From assembly GCF_921293095.1 (NCBI RefSeq), contig NC_060251.1, positions 91,250,566-91,314,565 of the forward strand: a DNA stretch of 64,000 bases, in the 5' to 3' direction. The notes beneath the pieces are model-generated. The model saw only the letters and a list, made by a program, of their open reading frames with translations, searched no databases and was not told the DNA's origin. Position 1 is the stretch's first letter, and each line of letters opens with the position of its first letter. Both the position numbers and the translations under genes were made by a program. This DNA comes from Ischnura elegans. Taxonomy: Eukaryota; Arthropoda; Insecta; Odonata; Coenagrionidae. This document shows, piece by piece, positions 58,081 through 64,000 of this stretch.

Positions 58081-58235
58081 TTCGCGTCGCAGTCACTTCT
58101 GCACTTTCCTGCACCTTTCTGCCACTTTTGCGTTCGCGTCGCGGAAGTTGCAAGTGACGAACGCTGTTCGCGTCGCGGGTGCAGGTTCAAAAGGTGCAAC
58201 TTTTATCTGCACCTTTTGCACCAGCTTCGGAGGTG
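58081..58235. repeat. Cluster of TTCGCGTCGC words and GTGCA words
   Basis: TTCGCGTCGC occurs at 58081, 58133 and 58167. TGCACCTTTTGCACC and related words fill the rest. The same word in both orientations flanks the patch at 60093-60183. These could be the terminal or subterminal repeats of a Harbinger-like transposon split by the PLE. Confidence 0.5.
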
Positions 58236-59150
58236 GACACATTCGTCATATGGCCTCATGGGACAGATAAACTGAAAAGATTCCTTGAACATCTTAATAG
58301 CCAAAATAATTCCATCCAGTTCACTATGGAAATGGAAGAAAATAACCAACTCCCCTTTTTGGACGTTCTCGTCAAGAAGAAATCAGATGGCACATTGGGA
58401 CATTCAGTCTATCGTAGGGAAACGCATACTGATCGCTATTTGAATGCCAAATCACACCATCATCCCAGGCAAAAAGCATCAGTTATTAAAACTCTATATC
58501 ATAGAGCATATTCCATATCGGATACAGATTCGCTCGCTAGAGAGAAACAACACCTCCTTACCACGCTCCAAGAAAATGGCTACGATCGGGTACTGATTCA
58601 AAAAATCGCGCGTAGGGAAGAAGAGAAAAGAGATGTGGCCTTGGACATTGCAAAGGAAGACCAGCAAAAGGCAAAGGCACATGCTCTCTTGCCATACGTG
58701 GCTAGAAAGTCGGAAAGAATTGCTAGAGTTCTCGCCAAACATGACGTTCTGACGCGATTTATAAGTTTGAAGAAGACCTCTGACCTCCTCCGGAGTGAAA
58801 ACGATCGTCATCCATCAGATATCTATGAAGGAGTGTATGAAGTAACGTGTTCCTGTGGTTTATCATACATCGGGCAAACATCTAGATACCTCAAATGCAG
58901 AATAAATGAACATCTTAAGGCAACCGAAAAGAAAAATTTTCGTCTTTCTGCGGTTGCAGAGCATGCATGGTCGGAACCTGGGCACGTCATATTTTTCAAA
59001 GAATCGAAAATCATCGCCAGGGAAAATAAATATTTCCCTAGGCTGATAAGGGAGGCGATTGAAATAGCGAGTCACCCAAAGAACTTCAATAGGGAAGACG
59101 GCTATCCTTTATCCTCATCTTTCAAACGGCTTTTCCAACAATGGAATTAA
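58179..59150 (+). CDS. Penelope-like element ORF, C-terminal part with GIY-YIG nuclease
   Basis: The 323-codon frame is open throughout. Its PLE part starts at about residue 20 with DTFVIWPHGTDKL, the text that directly follows the catalytic YVDD box in PLE reverse transcriptases. The fingers, palm and first catalytic aspartates are therefore missing. QLPFLDVLV (58-66) and the following R/H-rich linker are the PLE thumb and connector. The GIY-YIG endonuclease domain spans about 215-305: GVY at 218-220, YIG at 230-232, arginine 241 and histidine 245 nearby, a likely catalytic glutamate at 292, and an asparagine at 304. A CSC pair (224-226) sits inside it. The first 19 residues derive from the sequence upstream of the truncation. 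A full PLE protein is usually about 700-850 residues, so this copy cannot reverse transcribe. The open nuclease frame suggests a recent insertion. Confidence 0.9.
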   Translation: MQVQKVQLLSAPFAPASEVDTFVIWPHGTDKLKRFLEHLNSQNNSIQFTMEMEENNQLPFLDVLVKKKSDGTLGHSVYRRETHTDRYLNAKSHHHPRQKASVIKTLYHRAYSISDTDSLAREKQHLLTTLQENGYDRVLIQKIARREEEKRDVALDIAKEDQQKAKAHALLPYVARKSERIARVLAKHDVLTRFISLKKTSDLLRSENDRHPSDIYEGVYEVTCSCGLSYIGQTSRYLKCRINEHLKATEKKNFRLSAVAEHAWSEPGHVIFFKESKIIARENKYFPRLIREAIEIASHPKNFNREDGYPLSSSFKRLFQQWN

Positions 59151-59310
59151 AAAATCAACATCCGCCTGACTAGCTGTAAATAAATAAGGATCACAGATCT
59201 GCAAATCATTTGGACCCGAAGACGGGAGCTGGAACGTGCCCGAAACTGTCGTCCGCAAAACATGAATCAACGCGGTGTAAACCCGGAAAACTATAACCAA
59301 GATTTGTTCA
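58236..59310 (+). mobile_element. 5'-truncated Penelope-like retroelement
   Basis: Comprises the truncated ORF (58236-59150) and a 3' region with a hammerhead-like motif at 59209-59256, ending near 59305 (CCGGAAAACTATAACCAAG). The 5' truncation point at the YVDD box is typical of incomplete target-primed insertion. Target duplications could not be identified, so the right end is approximate. It lies between two patches of TTCGCGTCGC repeats. Confidence 0.85.
59209..59256 (+). ncRNA. Hammerhead-ribozyme-like motif in PLE 3' region
   Basis: GGAC (59212-59215) is followed by CCGAAGA (core CUGANGA with U4 changed to C). Stem-loop II comes next: GGG pairs with CCC around AGCTGGAACGTG, with one extra C before the stem. 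GAAAC follows (59242-59246), then TGTC, and GTCC (59251-59254) pairs perfectly with GGAC as stem I. Conserved order and stem I complementarity support a hammerhead fold, as reported for PLEs. The U4 change and extra base may reduce or abolish cleavage. Confidence 0.55.
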
Positions 59311-59917
59311 TATCGTCGACCATAATTTTACTATAACTCCCGTGAGGGACTGATGCCAATCCAATAGCAATTTTAAAAATCGTACCGTAGGTATATTCTT
59401 TTCTCGTAATGAAACAGTATCGTAAGTGGATCCATGTAGTGTTGTTAAAATGACCTATACCAATTTTGCACAATGAATTACTCTTTGATGAGGATGAAGT
59501 GGTATTTGTCGTTATGGTAGGTGATATTGTGATTCATAAAAATGATTTTTTGCCACATCTGACACTTAGAATTATGACTTCGAATAACATGACGTCTTTC
59601 ACACCACCAACCTTCTCAATGAAATGCACTGATATCCCGTTAATTCGATTCATGAATGTTAATTAATATGTCCGCAGTATTGAATGAGTTTTTCATTATT
59701 TTTCACCATGATTTCTATGAAATAGACGGTCGTTTACGAGGATAAAAATATTATCTAAGCTTAAAACCTTAATTACACTTATTATCTTATTATTATTATT
59801 GCTATTATTAAGCTTGAAATCTTATTCTTAAAAATGGTAGATGTTGAGGCATTTGCAACTAAATACCAATACAATCAAATAACAAACAAACAATAAACAA
59901 ATGTGCTCAATATTAGT
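59311..59917. other. No recognisable gene or element
   Basis: AT-rich, with a small TTATTATTATTATT microsatellite around 59783-59810. No supported coding region. Confidence 0.5.
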
Positions 59918-60205
59918 TCAAACAGCATCATAAGAAACCCGAGTAAATCGCAAAAATTGCCGGAATAACACGTTATCTCTATCCCGTGGCTGAATGAAAG
60001 CTGGGAAAATAACATTACAGTCTTCATAAAAATCCTCCTCGACAATGTTTTCTATAATCATGTCCCGCGCCATTTTTGCTGTTACACAGCCGTTCGCGTC
60101 GCACGAGACGATCCTTTCTGCACCCGCCTGATTTTCATTGCTCCTTCCGGTGCAGAAGGTGCAGATGGAGCAAGCGACGCGAACAAAGCTATTGTCTCTG
60201 GGCAT
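59918..60205 (-). pseudogene. Harbinger-type nuclease N-terminal fragment (tentative)
   Basis: The frame contains MARDMIIENIVEEDFYEDCN, then RDRDNVLFRQFLRFTRVSYD and AV before a stop. The last part resembles the FRMS-E-F-LL--I motif with which HARBI1-like nucleases begin. After the stop the same frame continues TNIEH, which fits the family (NIEHLI type), suggesting a nonsense change. The preceding text is encoded by the TTCGCGTCGC repeat patch, so the true start is probably the MARDM methionine. The rest of the nuclease is not seen. Confidence 0.45.
60093..60183. repeat. Inverted GTTCGCGTCGC pair
   Basis: CGTTCGCGTCGC (60092-60103) and GCGACGCGAAC (60173-60183) are inverted copies enclosing about 70 bases rich in TGCACC/GGTGCA words. 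The same words occur at 58081-58177. Confidence 0.65.
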
Positions 60206-60463
60206 TACATTTGGGGAATATAATTTTTTTCTTCGCTACTTTGACACTAAAATTAGTAAAAGGGTACATAAAATAATACGCCTCTTTATTTTTGATTTGC
60301 CAGTTTTGGTTTTTTAATTGCAGTCGAAGGACATAATTTTGCACGACTGTGGGAGAATGACCCACCCATGCTTTATTTTCAGGTCGATGAAAAGCTTACT
60401 TTTTAATTTTTAGTGCATTTAATATTATTTTTTGAAAAGGCGTGTATTTTTTAATCTTTTTCA
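60206..60463. other. No recognisable gene or element
   Basis: AT-rich. Nothing is recognised. Confidence 0.5.
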
Positions 60464-60670
60464 TTACATTTTTAATCCACAATTAGGTCTGTTCCCTTTC
60501 ATTCCAACTATGAATCCTATTACCTTTCTCTCCCTTCCTCTCTCATCTAATATCCCTACCTCGAACACGGTTTCTAGCATCCCATCCCCGCTCAAAATCA
60601 GTACTCGTTCCGTCAAAAACCTCGGTCTCCTATTTACATCCTTCAGAATTTTTCTCTCCGCCCTTACCAT
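60464..60670 (-). mobile_element. LINE-A-like C-terminal fragment
   Basis: The minus-strand frame of 68 codons reads LSGDGMLETVFEVGILDERG, then RERKVIGFIVGMKGNRPN, the same block as GEGMLKTVLEGRMLGKRGRG and IGFIDSLKGSRPY at 27726-28215. Open, but truncated at both ends. Confidence 0.75.
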
Positions 60671-60691
60671 ATAATTTTGAAGATAGAGAAG

Positions 60692-60882
60692 ATATGGAAA
60701 GAAGAATGGCCAATTGTTGCTTAAAAAGCAATACGAAGAAAACTAAGACAATAGTATACAGTAGGCTAGGAAAAATAATACCCACATTAAACTGGAAAAA
60801 TATAATCTTGAAAGATAGCACTAAGAAATATCACATCCTACAGTGGCTCGGTAAAGTTTTCAACAATGTGGTCCCCAATTGA
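60692..60882 (+). mobile_element. LINE palm-region fragment
   Basis: The plus-strand frame reads NTKKTKTIVYSR, the conserved K--K---M-- box after the catalytic site of LINE reverse transcriptases, then diverges. It lies head to head with the fragment at 60464-60670 and may come from the same family after rearrangement. Confidence 0.5.
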
Positions 60883-62021
60883 CAATTACTTAAAGTTACG
60901 ATAATTCCTAAATATTTAAATTTAAGAGCAAGCTTTATGCCTAATTAACCTATAATGTAAATACGTCGTTGTCGACAATATTATTTTGACAATACGCACA
61001 TCGACAAGTCACGTTGAAAAATATAGAAATTATGATGGCGTTGGAAAATATAGCATTAAATTTTCTCATATACTACAAACGTTTAAAACAGGGAAATATC
61101 AGCCGTTGAACCTTGGAATATGGCTAAATATTTGGCATGAGCATAATAAGGAGTGCAATTATTCGAGTGCTTATTGCCATTATTATCATTTTCATCTCAT
61201 CCTGTTGATGTCACTTACATTGACTTTTGGCTTGTGGGTACATATATTAGTCCTGAAAAATGGAGTAAATTTGTCGAAACGTAGGCCTAGAATCTTCTGC
61301 ATTTATATAATAGCCTCGACTTGCCTTGCCCTCTGGCATGCGTGTTAGGCTGGAACGTGAATAACAAACAAAAACAAAGATCACCTCGAGAGAGAGGTTC
61401 AACCTGCATTTCTCAAACACGCGTAACAGATTGGACATTAACATAATGGACCTGGGGGCGAGGTAAAAAGGCCGTCGCCCCTTCAAACACACTGGAGTGC
61501 ATGACCACAAAGCCACTCTGAGCTTTACTCTTTGCGACATCACCATGTTTGCCGTCCAGCCGACTGAGATTTTCCAAGAAAGAATTCTTATGCAAGCGAG
61601 AGCAAAAAGAGGAAAATGTATGACCCGAAAGATAGACGTTTTTGAAAGAGGTGAAGGACAAAAATTACAGATTCTCCTTAACCTAGCGATTCACAGGTAT
61701 TGGTTTTTTTTACAAATGTTTACTTCTTTAAGAATACACTTGCGGTAGATATCTACTTCGAAAAGTTACAGTAATGTGGGAAAAGTAAGAAAGAGCAGAT
61801 TAAGACATTAATATAATAATGCACACCTACAATGTGATTCATATTAGATAACCATTTTTCCATTTTTGGGGCACTTCACAATGTCTGCCAATAATCAACG
61901 ATGAATTTAACTTTCAGAACTACACATACGAAATATATAGCTGACTTAATTAAATTTGTGATTTTTTCCGATGCCCGCGAATCAATAGCAAAATATCAGT
62001 ATAAGTAACCCGAATGCCGAA
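60883..62021. other. No recognisable gene or element
   Basis: An open frame of 120 codons (60986-61348, plus) has no motif; its hydrophobic middle reflects AT-rich codons. Nothing else is supported. Confidence 0.4.
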
Positions 62022-62071
62022 AATCCCCCCCTTCCACCTTCCCCTGAAGCCAATTTCTGGCAACGCGCCTG
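62022..62071. mobile_element. hAT right-end fragment, CAGTGGCGTAGC type
   Basis: Reversed, the end reads CAGGCGCGTTGCCAGAAATT, closely matching the right end of the element at 55347-55601. The left end is missing. Confidence 0.55.
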
Positions 62072-63014
62072 GGTAACGCTTTCGATATTTCGTCGAAAAC
62101 CGCTCAAGAATTAAACTACGCATCGAACTTTTCGAAACTAAAACTTTTAGAAAATATTCTCACCGTTAGACAATATTATACTTATCCCCAAAATGATATT
62201 CTTGATTTAATAATTTAAGAAATAATACATTATCAACCGACACTCTGAATTTAAAAATATTTCCTTAAGGCTACAATTGGTAAACAAGCCCACAGCTGGA
62301 AAAGCGTACATGGGTAGTATTTTCGAGCAATCAGGAATTGGCATTCATTTTCCAAATGGAACTGAGGAGCGACTATTATGCGTTGCCGCCAACCCACTTC
62401 GCTTCGTGACCCACGCCTGTGAAAATCCATTAGCCGCTTCAGCTCGGAAAATATTTCATACCGGGCATCGCAGAAAATTACGATCTCGGCCGGAAGCTCT
62501 TCCTGTCACAGAATACCACAGAGCTCCTCCAAACCATTTCCCAACCGTGTCATTTTCATTCTTCTCTCGTCAGATTTTCCGACGACGCCGCGCTAAACGC
62601 TGAAGAAAAATTAAAACTGCCCACTTTCCGAAGTTTTACATTCGCACGGTGGGATTGGAAATTTTTCCATCGACAAGGTTTCCCTAAGGATGACAATGAG
62701 GAGACACCGTTGACCGCGTCCGTCGTAAAACTTAGAAAGAACAAATTATGACCAGCGTAAGCGAAGGGGGCTGGGGTGGAGGACAAAACATTGAGGTATC
62801 TATAATTAGAACGTAAAGAAAGAACATAATCCAGCATCGCCATGAAGTGTTGCACAATGGAAACACCCTCGGGCTAAGAAAGGCAAGACCTCACAGGAAC
62901 ATTTATAGTTTCCTTAGACAAAATCTGTAGGACAAAAAAGATACTTATCACAGTTTAGATGCGTGATGTACCAATTGCACTGAGAAATTTCAAAATCGTA
63001 AAACCATCATCATT
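62072..63014. other. Unassigned, with a 108-codon frame
   Basis: The plus strand has a basic open frame of 108 codons (62277-62603), the minus strand one of 99 codons (62855-62556). GC content is moderately raised around 62380-62600. No domain is recognised, and no promoter or splice sites were found to support a gene. Confidence 0.35.
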
Positions 63015-63310
63015 ATTATTAAAGTATTCTACCGAACAAGGTAGGTTTCCATGGAGCACTTGAGAAACATTCTATCAACCTCCCCTCCCTCAAGCAGTGC
63101 CCTCTTCAATTCACTGTAAGACTTACTCCCTTTCAATCTATTGTAAAATCCTATTCTCTTCCTTCCTCTCCCTCGTTTACCTAACATTCTAGCCATTAAT
63201 ACTGTTTTCAGCATCCCTCCCCGCTAAATACTCCCTCCATCCATACCTTCTGTCTCCTCCGTATTTCAACCAGAAGTTGGCACTCCTCAACCACCATGTC
63301 CAACACTTAA
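63015..63310 (-). mobile_element. LINE-A 3' end
   Basis: The minus strand reads LKTVLMARMLGKRGRGRKRI, then GFYNRLKGSKSYSELKRALL, with frame breaks upstream. It ends in CGGTAGAATAC-type text and ATTATTATT at 63008-63021. It is the same family and same terminus as 27726-28215 and 34091-34965. Confidence 0.8.
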
Positions 63311-64000
63311 AACCAACTCTCGGTGTGACCACGTGAAACCAAGAGGAAGAAAAATTATAAAAATCAAACACACCGGGGATATTAATTTCTGTACCTTAAA
63401 GGAAAAACGCATAATGGTTCTAAAGAATAAAACCATCAAATCTCATTCATATGACCAAATACGATCCAGATGTACTTCGTACAATGTGTACTATGAGAAA
63501 CCTGAGAATAGGCAAGGCATAGTTGAATATGGCATGTGATATTACAAAAAAAGGTAAATTATCTATTTAAGCTGATGTGTACCCATTCTCATTTTAACAA
63601 AACATTCAGCCACCAAGTTCATTGTTTATTTACTTTCCTACGGTTAATTCTGATAAATGGGTTATTTCTTTCCTTCAATTAAGGTAAAATGTGCAAAAAA
63701 AATGTTCCATTGAGACTTATGAACCTTAACAAGTAATATATTCAACTATTTAGATGCCAAAAGCACAACCCTAAAGCATGATTTTCGAAATTTTCGGTAC
63801 AATAGATAAATCATCAAAAAATGCAACAAATAATTTTTCCCTTAAGTTTTTTCCCAGGTAACTATTTAAGTCATAGTTCTTATCCTCCTAAACGCAAGTA
63901 AATTTCCTTATTACATAGCATGATTTGGCACTGATATATGCTATAATTTCGCACACATATTTCAGCAGAGTACGAAAAAATGTTTCAAAACAAAATAGCC
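63311..64000. other. No recognisable gene or element
   Basis: AT-rich DNA to the end of the window. No feature is supported. Confidence 0.5.

Noticed and set aside
1-64000. Most of the short open frames of 60-120 codons
   Set aside because: They lack recognisable motifs, overlap each other on both strands, and match what AT-rich non-coding DNA produces by chance.
1-64000. CRISPR arrays, bacterial operons, riboswitches
   Set aside because: No regularly spaced repeats, ribosome binding sites or gene-dense strands. The transposon types and tRNA/U6 features are eukaryotic.

Overview
The window looks like AT-rich, non-coding nuclear DNA of an arthropod, most likely an insect. No reading frame is recognisable as a host gene, and stop codons are dense in all frames. 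What can be recognised is almost all transposable-element sequence: hAT, mariner, piggyBac and PIF/Harbinger-like DNA transposons, a Copia LTR relic, at least two families of non-LTR retrotransposon (LINE), tRNA-derived SINEs, and Penelope-like element (PLE) sequence. The host is inferred from this mix only; the species cannot be named.

Layout. 0-8 kb: a possible hAT miniature element (648-830), a fold-back element (3639-3804), and a nested cluster (4490-5660) in which hAT and LINE pieces sit inside an older repeat. 8-16 kb: LINE fragments, a 2-kb Harbinger-like element (10198-12209), another LINE RT relic, and an inverted tRNA-SINE pair. 16-27 kb: a hAT element, two fold-backs, a piggyBac-like element (21131-21770), a broken full-length mariner (22419-23706), several paired dispersed repeats, and a Copia relic with LTR (26693-27199). 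27-46 kb: LINE 3' ends, one carrying a SINE with a perfect 14-bp target duplication, plus five hAT elements (one 5'-truncated) and old repeats. 46 kb: three Pol III-type units in a row on the minus strand (U6-like, intact tRNA-Glu(CTC), tRNA-like SINE). 47-56 kb: a repeat pair carrying hammerhead-like motifs, a tandem duplication, and three more hAT elements, one holding a nested fold-back. 57-64 kb: Harbinger-like remnants around a 5'-truncated PLE whose GIY-YIG reading frame is still open (58179-59150), then more LINE ends.

The most interesting pattern is a recurring hammerhead-ribozyme-like core (CUGANGA, stem II, GAAAC, short stem III, UH). It lies downstream of the PLE frame, in a dispersed repeat pair, and in the centres of four small fold-back elements. 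Hammerheads in PLEs are already known. The fold-back, short non-autonomous arrangement in this window is the part worth checking. All boundaries were read by eye from terminal repeats and target-site duplications.
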